Shown: positions 40,450 through 50,278 of the stretch, piece after piece | Layout: every line of letters starts with the position of its first letter | Numbering within the stretch: the first letter of the stretch is position 1 | Source: Lysobacterales bacterium | GTDB taxonomy: Bacteria; Pseudomonadota; Gammaproteobacteria; Xanthomonadales; Xanthomonadaceae | Reading direction: 5' to 3' | DNA: 50,278 nt | Assembly: GCA_017302035.1 (NCBI GenBank) | Contig: JAFLEA010000017.1 | Location: forward strand, 1 to 50,278 | Program-made: the position numbers and the translations under genes | The notes under the pieces: generated by a model | Told to the model about the DNA's origin: nothing | What the model saw: only the letters and a program-made list of their open reading frames with translations | The model's database searches: none

Positions 40450-40737
40450 GTGTCCAGCCAACCGCCCCCGGTCGTCATCTATTCCACCGCCGTCTGCCCC
40501 TATTGCGTGGCGGCCAAGAACTTCCTCAAGAGCCAGGGACGGGAGTGGACCGAGGTCCGGATCGACCTGGATCCGGCCGAGCGCGAGCGGATGGTCGCAT
40601 CGACCCGCCGCACCAGCGTGCCGCAGATTTTCGTCGGCGATTTCCACGTCGGCGGCTACGACGACATGATGGCCCTGCACCGCGCAGGCAAGCTGCTGCC
40701 GCTGCTCGACGGGCAGCCGCCGGAGGTGTCGGCGTGA
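40450..40737 (+). CDS. grxC: Glutaredoxin 3 (95 aa)
   Basis: A thiol-disulphide oxidoreductase using glutathione. The redox motif CPYC lies near residue 16 (IYSTAVCPYCVAAKNFL), with the cis-Pro segment TSVPQIFVGDFHVGGYDDMMAL near 60. I chose the GTG at 40450 because GGAG lies six bases before it; the GTG at 40438 would place this site inside the gene. The stop overlaps the next gene (GTGA). Confidence 0.93.
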   Translation: MSSQPPPVVIYSTAVCPYCVAAKNFLKSQGREWTEVRIDLDPAERERMVASTRRTSVPQIFVGDFHVGGYDDMMALHRAGKLLPLLDGQPPEVSA

Positions 40738-41141
40738 GCAGCGGGAAGAAGGGGCAGGGCGAGGCCGATCGCGTGCGCGAGTTCGCCGAGTTCCGCCAGC
40801 GCATGAACCAGCGCATCCTGGCCGAGCCCAACCAGGTGGTGCGGCGCTTCTTCGCCCTGGATACCCAGACCTACCAGGCGGGTGCGCTGGACGTGAAGAC
40901 CAAGGAACTGCTGGGCCTGGTCGCTTCGCTGGTGCTGCGCTGCGACGACTGCATCGCCTATCACGTGGCCCAATGCCGCGAGGCGGGGGTGGGCCGGGAG
41001 GAATTCTTCGAGGCGTTCTCGGTCGGCCTGGTGGTCGGCGGATCGATCGTGATCCCGCACCTGCGCCGCGCGGTGGACTTCCTCGACCGGCTCGAGGCCG
41101 GTGGCGACGCGACCGCCGCGCCCGCACACGATCACGGCTGA
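40734..41141 (+). CDS. Carboxymuconolactone-decarboxylase/AhpD-like protein (135 aa)
   Basis: The family has a CxxC redox pair plus a nearby His and includes AhpD alkylhydroperoxidases. Here the motif is RCDDCIAYHVAQC near residue 64, with conserved LDVKTKELLGLVASLVL before it and GVGREEFFEAFSVGLVVGG after it. The start GTG at 40734 overlaps the glutaredoxin stop, so the two redox genes are coupled. The C-terminus ends with a His/Ala-rich tail. The exact enzymatic role is unknown. Confidence 0.85.
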   Translation: MSSGKKGQGEADRVREFAEFRQRMNQRILAEPNQVVRRFFALDTQTYQAGALDVKTKELLGLVASLVLRCDDCIAYHVAQCREAGVGREEFFEAFSVGLVVGGSIVIPHLRRAVDFLDRLEAGGDATAAPAHDHG

Positions 41142-41212
41142 GTCCGCCGGATCCCCCGCCGCCCGCCTTGGCTTCGCCCAAGGTCGAGGTGGGTCGGGTG
41201 GCGCCCATCGGG

Positions 41213-41218
41213 CATAAT
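41213..41218 (+). promoter_or_regulatory. Candidate -10 element of icd
   Basis: CATAAT lies 75 bases before the icd ATG in an otherwise GC-rich gap, a plausible -10 box. No clear -35 was identified. Confidence 0.3.
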
Positions 41219-41293
41219 TGGCGGACAACCTCCCTCTTCCCGCGCGCCGCGCCCGCCTGCCGGGCCGCGCGCCTGTCTGGAACACGCAAACCA

Positions 41294-42301
41294 ATGACCC
41301 AGAAGATCACGGTCATCCGCGGCGATGGCATCGGCCCGGAGATCATGGATGCGACCCTTTACGTGCTCGGCCGCCTGGACGTGGGCCTGGAATACGAATT
41401 CGCCGACGCCGGCCTGGTCGCGCTCGAGAAGCACGGCGAACTGCTGCCGCAGGCGACGCTGGACTCGATCGCGCGCAACCGGGTGGCCCTGAAGAGCCCG
41501 TTGACCACCCCGGTGGGCGGCGGCTTCAGTTCGATCAACGTGGCCCTGCGCCGCCACTTCGACCTGTACGCGAACGTGCGCCCGGCCCATTCGTTCCCCA
41601 ACACCCGCTCGCGCTTCCCCAGCGGCGTGGACCTGATCACGGTGCGCGAGAACACCGAGGGCGCCTACATCGGCGAGGGCCAGACCCTGTCCGAGGACGG
41701 CGAGACCGCGATGCTGGTGCAGAAGATCACCCGCAAGGGTTCCGAGCGCATCGTCCGCTACGCCTTCGAGCTGGCGCGCCGCACTGGTCGGAAGAAGGTC
41801 ACGGTGGTGCACAAGGCCAACATCCTCAAGACCACCTCGGGGCTGTTCCTGCACGTGGCGCGCGAGGTGGCGGCGCAGTACCCGGACATCGAGTGCAACG
41901 AGATGATCGTGGACAACACCTGCATGCAGCTGGTGATGCGTCCGGAGCAGTTCGACATCATCGTCACCACCAACCTGTTCGGCGACATCATCTCCGACCT
42001 GTGCGCCGGCCTGGTTGGTGGCCTGGGCCTGGCCCCGGGCGCCAACATCGGCGAGCACGCGGCGATCTTCGAGGCGGTGCACGGCACCGCGCCGGACATC
42101 GCCGGCAAGGGCATCGCCAATCCCTGCGCGCTGCTGCTGGGCGCGGCGCAGATGCTCGACCACATCGGCCAGCCGGACAAGGCCGCGCGCCTGCGCGGGG
42201 CCATCGTCGCCACCCTGGAGGCGAAGGACTCGCTGACCGGCGACCTGGGCGGCACCGGCACCACCCTGGGCTTCGCCGAGGCGATCGCCAGCCGGCTCTG
42301 A
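41294..42301 (+). CDS. icd: NAD-type isocitrate dehydrogenase (335 aa)
   Basis: It oxidises isocitrate to 2-oxoglutarate in the TCA cycle. At 335 residues it belongs to the short beta-decarboxylating family (NAD-IDH / homoisocitrate type). It shows ITVIRGDGIGPEIMDA near residue 5, the substrate-binding SSINVALRRHFDLYANVRP near 78, RENTEGAYIGEG near 114, the Asp-rich catalytic VTTNLFGDIISDLCAGLVGGLG near 222 and AVHGTAPDIAGKGIANP near 259. The HGTAPDIAG segment indicates NAD preference. Start MTQKITVIRG, a good family N-terminus. Confidence 0.93.
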   Translation: MTQKITVIRGDGIGPEIMDATLYVLGRLDVGLEYEFADAGLVALEKHGELLPQATLDSIARNRVALKSPLTTPVGGGFSSINVALRRHFDLYANVRPAHSFPNTRSRFPSGVDLITVRENTEGAYIGEGQTLSEDGETAMLVQKITRKGSERIVRYAFELARRTGRKKVTVVHKANILKTTSGLFLHVAREVAAQYPDIECNEMIVDNTCMQLVMRPEQFDIIVTTNLFGDIISDLCAGLVGGLGLAPGANIGEHAAIFEAVHGTAPDIAGKGIANPCALLLGAAQMLDHIGQPDKAARLRGAIVATLEAKDSLTGDLGGTGTTLGFAEAIASRL

Positions 42302-42320
42302 CCGGTTTCCGGGAGGAGCC

Positions 42321-42354
42321 ACGAAAAAGGGCGCCGGAAGGCGCCCTTTTTCGT
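42321..42354. terminator. Bidirectional terminator between icd and the Bax-inhibitor gene
   Basis: ACGAAAAAGGGCGCC, loop GGAA, GGCGCCCTTTTTCGT: a 15-bp perfect stem. The A-tract and T-tract at both sides allow termination from both converging genes. Confidence 0.92.
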
Positions 42355-42375
42355 GATGTCGCGGTGCGCGCCGGA

Positions 42376-43137
42376 TCAGCGCGACTGGATCTTCGACAGC
42401 AGGCGCAGGAACTCCAGGTACAGCCACACCAGGGTGACCATCAGGCCGAAGGCGCCGTACCACTCGGTCACCTTGGGCGCGCCGCGCGCGGCCGCGTTCT
42501 CGATGAAGTCGAAGTCCAGCACCAGGTTCAGCGCCGCGATGGCCACCACGAACAGGCTGAAGCCGATGCCGATCACGCCGGTGCCATGGATCATCGGGAT
42601 CTGGATGCCGAAGAAGCCCAGCACGATCGAGGCCAGGTACACGATCAGGATGCCGCCGGTGGCCGCGACCACGCCCATCTTGAACTTCTCGGTGGCCTTG
42701 ATCAGCCCGGCCCGGTAGGCCGCCAGCATCGCGAACAGGGTGCCGAAGGTCAGCATCACCGCCTGCACCACGATGCCGTCGAACCGCGCGTCGTAGATCG
42801 CCGAGATCGCGCCGAGGAAGAATCCCTGGGCGATCGCGTACAGCGGCGCGGTGACCGGCGCCCAGGCCTTCTTGAAGATCGTCAGCAGGGCCAGGCCGAA
42901 TCCGGTCAGCATCCCGCCCCACAGGTACCAGTTGATGGCCGGGTTGATCTCGCCGCCCGCACCGAACGCCTGGTTCCAGGAGAACGCGCCGGTGAGCACG
43001 ACCAGCAGGAGCAGCAGGCCGGTCTTGTTGACCGTGCCGTTGATGGTCATGGTGCCGGCACCGGCGCCGGAAACGACCTGGCCGCTGGCGAGGTCGAGCA
43101 GGGTGGATTCCTGGAAGGCGGGATTGCCGCTGCGCAT
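42376..43137 (-). CDS. Bax inhibitor-1 / YccA-like membrane protein (253 aa)
   Basis: A seven-helix inner-membrane protein. After a hydrophilic N-terminus (MRSGNPAFQESTLLDLASG) helices run from about residue 39. Family features are YAIAQGFFLGAISAIYDARFDGIVVQAVMLT, conserved in the YccA/YetJ group, and the C-terminal segment FDFIENAAARGAPKVTEWYGAFGLMVTLVWLYLEFLRLL with the acidic residues of the ion-sensing site. Role: proton-coupled calcium leak or membrane-protease interaction in relatives. It converges with icd. Confidence 0.92.
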   Translation of the reverse strand: MRSGNPAFQESTLLDLASGQVVSGAGAGTMTINGTVNKTGLLLLLVVLTGAFSWNQAFGAGGEINPAINWYLWGGMLTGFGLALLTIFKKAWAPVTAPLYAIAQGFFLGAISAIYDARFDGIVVQAVMLTFGTLFAMLAAYRAGLIKATEKFKMGVVAATGGILIVYLASIVLGFFGIQIPMIHGTGVIGIGFSLFVVAIAALNLVLDFDFIENAAARGAPKVTEWYGAFGLMVTLVWLYLEFLRLLSKIQSR

Positions 43138-43270
43138 GGATGCGAACTCCGACTGGGGCGTGGATGGGGGGAGGATACACGGGTGCGGGGAGGCCAAGGC
43201 GTCGCGGCGTTGGGTTCAACACTCGCGACGGCTCGTCCATCATCGCCGCGGCTCTTGGATATGCGTGGCG

Positions 43271-43355
43271 TGGTGCGAAAGCCGGGACTCGAACCCGGAC
43301 GGGGTTACCCGCTGGAACCTAAATCCAGTGCGTCTACCAATTCCGCCACTTTCGC
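43271..43355 (-). tRNA. tRNA-Leu (TAG)
   Basis: The minus strand begins GCGAAAGTGGCGGAATTGG, has the anticodon loop TTTAGGT (TAG), a long variable arm and the TTCGAGTCCC T-loop, and encodes the CCA end. Acceptor stem GCGAAAG / CTTTCGC. Confidence 0.96.
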
Positions 43356-43441
43356 AGGTGGCCGCATTGTAGCCGCGCAGGGCCCGCGGCGGCCGGCCGG
43401 AAAAGAAAAACGCCCGGACTGGCCGGGCGTCTTCTTCGGGA

Positions 43442-43517
43442 TGGTGGGCCGTCAAGGATTCGAACCTTGGACCTACTGATTAAGAGTCAGCTGCTCTACC
43501 AACTGAGCTAACGGCCC
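43442..43517 (-). tRNA. tRNA-Lys (CTT)
   Basis: Acceptor stem GGGCCGT / ACGGCCC, anticodon loop CTCTTAA giving CTT, T-loop GGTTCGAATCC, encoded CCA. Cloverleaf complete. Confidence 0.96.
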
Positions 43518-43594
43518 CGAAACGATCGAGTTGCGAAGTCTAGCGCATCGCGCCGGGTCCGCAAACTCCGCGGCTGGCGCCGCGCTGGAACAGG

Positions 43595-43672
43595 TGGGGT
43601 GGCTGAGGGGATTCGAACCCCCGACCACTGGAATCACAATCCAGTACTCTAACCAACTGAGCTACAGCCACC
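43595..43672 (-). tRNA. tRNA-His (GTG)
   Basis: Acceptor stem GTGGCTG / CAGCCAC with the additional G at position -1 expected for histidine tRNA, anticodon loop TTGTGAT (GTG), encoded CCA. Confidence 0.96.
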
Positions 43673-43728
43673 ACGGGTAACACGCAACGGTACAACGGGT
43701 GAAACCTGTCCTCCCCGGCGCCCTGGGA

Positions 43729-43805
43729 TGGCGCGCCCGGCAGGACTCGAACCTGCAACCGCCGGCTTAGAAGGCCGGTGCTCTATCCGGTTGAGCTACG
43801 GGCGC
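43729..43805 (-). tRNA. tRNA-Arg (TCT)
   Basis: Acceptor stem GCGCCCG / CGGGCGC, anticodon loop CTTCTAA (TCT), T-loop GGTTCGAGTCC, encoded CCA. Confidence 0.96.
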
Positions 43806-43836
43806 ACAACTCGGTCTCGCATCGCCGGGGCGAAGG

Positions 43837-43913
43837 TGGTCGGGGTAGAGGGATTCGAACCCCCGACATCCTGCTCCCAAAGCAGGCGCGCTACCAGACT
43901 GCGCTATACCCCG
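43837..43913 (-). tRNA. tRNA-Pro (TGG)
   Basis: Acceptor stem CGGGGTA / TACCCCG, anticodon loop TTTGGGA (TGG), T-loop GGTTCGAATCC, encoded CCA. It is the first gene of a five-tRNA minus-strand cluster reading Pro-Arg-His-Lys-Leu. Confidence 0.96.
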
Positions 43914-44179
43914 GTGTGCTGGGTTCGGTCCGGCATCGCCCTGAAGCTTTGGCCCGCCGGGCCCGGCTCCCGGGTGCCTGCAGGCCCCTGGAAGGCCGGC
44001 TATTGTCCGGAACCGGCGTCGAGGCTGTCAATGCCGGCTGCGCGCGCGCACTGGCGCGGTAGCGGCCGATCGGCGAAACTATCGCGTTCCGCCGCGCCGG
44101 CAGGCCGGCCGGCGTCCCACCCACATCCCAGTCGAAATCCGCCACGGCCGGGAGCCGTGGCCGCAGGAGCCAGATCACC

Positions 44180-45475
44180 ATGCAAGTTTCCGTCGAATCC
44201 ACCGGCAGCCTCGAGCGCCGCATGAACTTCAGCCTGCCGGCGGAGCAGCTGGAGTCCGGTATCAGCGGCCGTCTGCGCGAAATCGCCCGCAGCGTGCGGA
44301 TCAAGGGCTTCCGCCCCGGCAAGGTGCCGGCCAAGGTGGTCCAGCAGCGCTACGGCGACCAGGTCAAGGCCGAGGTGCTGGACGGACTAGTGCGCCAGAC
44401 CTTCGACTCGGCGGTCCGCGAGCACGACCTGCGCGTGGCCGGCATGCCGAGCATCGACCGCGCCGGCGAGGGCGACCTGGACTTCGTGGCCACCTTCGAG
44501 GTGGTGCCGGATTTCGGTGACGTCGATGTGTCCAAGCTGACCGTGATCCGCCACGTCGCCGAGGTCGCCGAGGCCGACATCGACCAGATGGTCGAGAACC
44601 TGCGCCTGCAGCGCCGCACCTGGAACAAGGTCGCGCGGGCCGCGCACCAGGGCGACCTGGTCGCCGGTTCGCTGTGGACCCAGGCCGAGGATTTCCGCCA
44701 GCCGGCCGAGGGCGTCGAGCAGTTCAGCACCGTGGTCGGGTCGGGCCAGCTGCTGCCTGCCGTCGACGACGCGCTGGCCGGTCTGGAGCCGGGCGTGGAG
44801 TCCGCGATCGAGGTGGCGTTCCCGCAGAACTGGCGCCAGCCGCAGTTGGCCGGCAGGACCGCCCAGGTGCACGTGACGCTGGCCCAGGTGTCCGAACCGG
44901 TGCTGCCGGAAGTCGACGCGGCCTTCATCAAGAGCTTCGGGGTCAAGAGCGGCGACCTGGGCAAGTTCCGCGAGGACATCCGCAGCAACCTCGAGCGCGA
45001 GCTCAAGGGCGCGCTGATGAACCGCCTGCGCCGCGAGGTCGGCGAGCAGCTGACCGCCACCTGGGCCCAGGTCGAACTGCCGCCGCGCCTGGTGGAGAAC
45101 GAGGCGCGCGGCATGCTGGCCCAGCAGCTGGAACAGATCCGCCGCGGCGGCCAGAATCCCGGCCAGGTGCCGGCCGATGCCTGGCAGCCGTTCCTGGAGC
45201 CGGCGCGCAAGCGGGTCCTGGCCGGCCTGCTGGTCGGCGAGGTGGCCCGCCGCCACGACCTGCGCCTGGATCCCAAGCGCCTGAACGAGACCCTGCGCCT
45301 GATCGCCTCCACCTACGAGGAGCCCGAGCAGGTCGTTGAGATGTACCGCAACGATCCCCAATTGATGCAGGGACTGCAGAATCGGGTGATGGAGGAGCAG
45401 GTGATCGACTGGATCGCCGAGCGCGCCCAGCACACCGAGACCCCGCTGGCGTTCCAGGAAGCGATCCGGGGATGA
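44180..45475 (+). CDS. tig: Trigger factor
   Basis: The ribosome-bound chaperone with prolyl isomerase activity. The 431 residues show the N-terminal ribosome-binding region with [17 protein letters not shown] near 44 (the GFRxGKxP signature), a central PPIase domain (about 150-245) and a helical C-terminal arm. The ATG start [15 protein letters not shown] is standard. It is first in the tig-clpP-clpX-lon order and divergent from the tRNA cluster, with 266 bp between. Confidence 0.96.
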   Translation: MQVSVESTGSLERRMNFSLPAEQLESGISGRLREIARSVRIKGFRPGKVPAKVVQQRYGDQVKAEVLDGLVRQTFDSAVREHDLRVAGMPSIDRAGEGDLDFVATFEVVPDFGDVDVSKLTVIRHVAEVAEADIDQMVENLRLQRRTWNKVARAAHQGDLVAGSLWTQAEDFRQPAEGVEQFSTVVGSGQLLPAVDDALAGLEPGVESAIEVAFPQNWRQPQLAGRTAQVHVTLAQVSEPVLPEVDAAFIKSFGVKSGDLGKFREDIRSNLERELKGALMNRLRREVGEQLTATWAQVELPPRLVENEARGMLAQQLEQIRRGGQNPGQVPADAWQPFLEPARKRVLAGLLVGEVARRHDLRLDPKRLNETLRLIASTYEEPEQVVEMYRNDPQLMQGLQNRVMEEQVIDWIAERAQHTETPLAFQEAIRG

Positions 45476-45512
45476 TGGCGGCGGCGGTTGCGGCGCCATC
45501 GCCGCAGCCGAT

Positions 45513-45530
45513 GTAGCCGGCGGACGCCGG
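45513..45530. repeat. GTAG-headed REP-like palindrome 3
   Basis: GTAG followed by CCGGC-GGAC-GCCGG, a 5-bp stem with a GGAC loop, in the tig-clpP gap. The loop shares GGAC with palindrome 1. Confidence 0.4.
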
Positions 45531-45571
45531 ATCGCCCCCGCGTCCCAACCCCACCCAGGAGCGCAGCACCG

Positions 45572-46213
45572 ATGAGCCCGATCCCTACCACGACCCCGAT
45601 CCAAGCCCTGAACCTGGTCCCGATGGTGGTCGAGCAGACCAGCCGCGGCGAGCGTGCCTACGACATCTACTCGCGCCTGCTCAAGGAGCGGGTGATCTTC
45701 CTGGTGGGCCCGGTCGAGGACCACGTCGCCAACGTGATCATCGCCCAGATGCTGTTCCTCGAGGCCGAGAACCCCGAGAAGGACATCAGCCTGTACATCA
45801 ATTCGCCCGGCGGCCTGGTCACCGCCGGCATGGCGATCTACGACACCATGCAGTACATCAAGCCGGACGTGAGCACGATCTGCGTCGGCCAGGCGGCCTC
45901 GATGGGCGCGGTGCTGCTGGCCGCCGGCGCGGCGGGCAAGCGCTACGCGCTGCCGAACTCGCGGGTGATGATCCACCAGCCGCTGGGCGGCTTCCAGGGT
46001 CAGGCCACCGACATCGACATCCATGCCCGCGAGATCCTGAGCATGCGCGCGCGGCTGAACGAGATCCTGGCCCACCACACCGGCCAGAGCATCGAGACCA
46101 TCGCCCGCGACACCGAGCGCGACAACTTCAAGAGCGCCGCCGAGGCCCAGGCCTACGGCCTGGTCGACCAGGTGCTGGAGCGCCGCTCGGACGAATCGAT
46201 CCAGGCGGGCTGA
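45572..46213 (+). CDS. clpP: ATP-dependent Clp protease proteolytic subunit
   Basis: It forms the tetradecameric serine protease chamber. Start ATG at 45572 ([31 protein letters not shown]). [20 protein letters not shown] near 72 is the oxyanion loop, the catalytic Ser lies in [15 protein letters not shown] near 110, and the His in [12 protein letters not shown] near 135. It has 213 residues, normal for ClpP. It works with ClpX encoded downstream. Confidence 0.97.
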   Translation: MSPIPTTTPIQALNLVPMVVEQTSRGERAYDIYSRLLKERVIFLVGPVEDHVANVIIAQMLFLEAENPEKDISLYINSPGGLVTAGMAIYDTMQYIKPDVSTICVGQAASMGAVLLAAGAAGKRYALPNSRVMIHQPLGGFQGQATDIDIHAREILSMRARLNEILAHHTGQSIETIARDTERDNFKSAAEAQAYGLVDQVLERRSDESIQAG

Positions 46214-46378
46214 GCCGATCCGCGAAACCCCGTCCCGGCAGCCCCCGCCGGTCCCTCCGGACCGGCCTGGCCACCCCGTACCGCAGGGTCCGGCGCGCTT
46301 CCGGCGCGCCGCGGACCCTGTGCTATTCTCGCCCCGAACTCCCGTCCCAGCGGGACTGCGACACTGGAATAACCAAGC

Positions 46379-47665
46379 ATGAGCGAAGACCGGCAAGGCC
46401 GTACCGGCGACAGCAACAAGATCCTGTACTGCTCGTTCTGCGGCAAGAGCCAGCATGAGGTGCGCAAGCTGATCGCCGGCCCGAGCGTGTTCATCTGCGA
46501 TGAATGCGTCGAGCTCTGCAACGACATCATCCGCGAGGAGCTGGAGGAGAAGGCCCAGTCCGCGCGCAGCTCGCTGCCCAAGCCGCGCGAGATCCTCGAG
46601 GTCCTGGACCAGTACGTGATCGGCCAGCAGCGGGCGAAGAAGACCCTCGCGGTGGCCGTGTACAACCACTACAAGCGGATCGAGAGCCGCCAGCGCAACG
46701 AGGACGTGGAGCTGGCCAAGTCCAACATCCTGCTGGTCGGCCCGACCGGTTCGGGCAAGACCCTGCTGGCCGAGACCCTGGCCCGGCTGCTCAACGTGCC
46801 GTTCACCATGGCCGACGCGACCACGCTGACCGAGGCCGGCTACGTCGGCGAGGACGTGGAGAACATCATCCAGAAGCTGCTGCAGAAGTGCGACTACGAC
46901 GTCGACAAGGCGCAGCAGGGCATCGTCTACATCGACGAGATCGACAAGATCTCGCGCAAGAGCGAGAACCCGTCGATCACCCGCGACGTGTCCGGCGAGG
47001 GCGTGCAGCAGGCGCTGCTCAAGCTGATCGAGGGCACCGTGGCCAGCGTGCCGCCGCAGGGCGGGCGCAAGCATCCGCAGCAGGAATTCCTGCAGGTGGA
47101 CACCCGCAACATCCTGTTCATCGTCGGCGGCGCGTTCGCCGGCCTGGACAAGATCATCCAGCAGCGCAGCACCGAGGCCGGCGGCATTGGCTTCGGCGCG
47201 AAGGTGAAGAGCCAGGCGCGCAAGGCCGACACCGGCAAGGTGCTGGCCGAGGTCGAGCCGGAGGACCTGATCAAGTTCGGCCTGATCCCCGAGTTCGTCG
47301 GCCGCCTGCCGGTGGTGGCGACCCTGGAGGAACTGGACGAGGCGGCCCTGGTCAAGATCCTGACCGAGCCGAAGAACGCCATCACCAAGCAGTTCAAGAA
47401 GCTGTTCGAGATGGAAGGCGTGGAGCTGGAATTCCGCCCCGACGCGCTGGCGGCGATCGCGCGCAAGGCGCTCAAGCGCAAGACCGGCGCCCGCGGCCTG
47501 CGCACCATCGTCGAGTCGGTGCTGCTGGACACCATGTACGACCTGCCTTCGGCCGAGAACGTGAGCAAGGTGGTGGTGGACGAGTCGGTGATCGAGCACA
47601 AGACCGAGCCGTACCTGATCTACCAGACCCCGCCGGCCGCACCCAAGGTCGCCTCGGCCGAGTGA
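46379..47665 (+). CDS. clpX: ClpX ATPase, unfoldase subunit of ClpXP
   Basis: An AAA+ unfoldase that feeds substrates to ClpP. The N-terminal zinc finger is visible ([12 protein letters not shown] and [10 protein letters not shown], residues 16-42). Walker A GPTGSGKT lies near 121, Walker [12 protein letters not shown] near 181. The ClpP-docking loop is IGFGA near 269, and the sensor region [10 protein letters not shown] near 380. It has 428 residues. A likely -10 TATTCT is at 46324-46329, in the 165-bp gap after clpP. Confidence 0.97.
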   Translation: MSEDRQGRTGDSNKILYCSFCGKSQHEVRKLIAGPSVFICDECVELCNDIIREELEEKAQSARSSLPKPREILEVLDQYVIGQQRAKKTLAVAVYNHYKRIESRQRNEDVELAKSNILLVGPTGSGKTLLAETLARLLNVPFTMADATTLTEAGYVGEDVENIIQKLLQKCDYDVDKAQQGIVYIDEIDKISRKSENPSITRDVSGEGVQQALLKLIEGTVASVPPQGGRKHPQQEFLQVDTRNILFIVGGAFAGLDKIIQQRSTEAGGIGFGAKVKSQARKADTGKVLAEVEPEDLIKFGLIPEFVGRLPVVATLEELDEAALVKILTEPKNAITKQFKKLFEMEGVELEFRPDALAAIARKALKRKTGARGLRTIVESVLLDTMYDLPSAENVSKVVVDESVIEHKTEPYLIYQTPPAAPKVASAE

Positions 47666-47692
47666 GTGGCGCGGCCCCGGCCGCCAAGGGTT

Positions 47693-47742
47693 CAGCATGA
47701 TGAAGAAGCCCCGGGCCCTCCCGGGGCTTCTTCATCATGCTG
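47693..47742. terminator. Very strong perfect hairpin between clpX and lon
   Basis: A 23-bp perfect inverted repeat, CAGCATGATGAAGAAGCCCCGGG at 47693-47715 and its exact complement at 47720-47742, with a CCCT loop. It has no U-run but a large stem, so it could terminate, attenuate or protect the mRNA between the two protease genes. Confidence 0.75.
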
Positions 47743-47845
47743 ACCGCGAAACGGAGTCCCGAAAGTTCTTGCAAGCCGCCGGGCCAGCCCCCATAACAGG
47801 GCCAGGACGGCCACGGCCGTCGCCCCACGCACAACCGGAGCCTGC

Positions 47846-50278
<2,433 letters not shown>

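Noticed and set aside
38648-40669. 673-codon plus-strand frame
   Set aside because: Antisense shadow of the M48 protease gene; composition biased and no start signal.

Overview
The window is chromosomal DNA from a gammaproteobacterium of the Xanthomonadaceae (Lysobacterales), in the Stenotrophomonas / Pseudoxanthomonas / Luteimonas / Lysobacter neighbourhood. The basis is the GC-rich backbone, the blocks phoB-phoR-ppk-ppx, pilT-pilU next to yggS-proC and tig-clpP-clpX-lon, GTAG-headed REP-like palindromes, and integron attC sites of the Xanthomonas / aadA type. The genus is an inference.

Layout. (1) 1-3012: the end of a conserved gene, a stretch of about 760 bases with no convincing gene, then on the minus strand a DUF6671-like gene and sua5 (tRNA t6A synthesis), preceded by the last about 40 codons of an NADP-isocitrate-dehydrogenase-like gene. 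(2) 3131-4331: an IS3-family (IS407-like) element with orfA, an A6G frameshift signal and orfB. It joins the isocitrate dehydrogenase stump on one side to a beheaded integron cassette on the other. (3) 4332-16117: an array of 23 attC sites and 23 gene cassettes, all oriented on the minus strand, with visibly lower GC than the backbone. No integrase gene lies at the proximal end (about 16.1 kb), where one would be expected, so this is a CALIN (cluster of attC sites lacking an integrase) or the remnant of a chromosomal integron. Most cassette products are small membrane proteins, lipoproteins or secreted proteins. Recognisable ones are a barstar-like inhibitor, a zinc-ribbon DUF4145 protein, a cupin lipoprotein and an alpha/beta hydrolase. 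Two cassettes are a duplicated pair with no clear coding frame. (4) 16355-50278: core chromosome.

Core genes, in order: a CheX-like protein, a DUF445 membrane protein, alanine dehydrogenase (ald), dapA, a Tat-exported beta-carbonic anhydrase, an MHS-type MFS transporter, a pirin, a DUF4426 lipoprotein, proC, yggS, pilT, pilU, yqgE, ruvX, pyrB, a von Willebrand lipoprotein, ppx, ppk1, phoR, phoB, an M48 (BepA-like) protease, glutaredoxin, an AhpD-like protein, NAD-type isocitrate dehydrogenase, a Bax-inhibitor-1 protein, five tRNA genes (Pro, Arg, His, Lys, Leu), tig, clpP, clpX and lon (running off the window end).

Functional units. phoB-phoR-ppk1-ppx forms a phosphate-starvation and polyphosphate operon, with a good candidate Pho box in front of phoB. 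pilT and pilU power type IV pilus retraction. tig-clpP-clpX-lon is a folding and proteolysis block. The cassette array is the accessory part of the window and holds the least understood genes.
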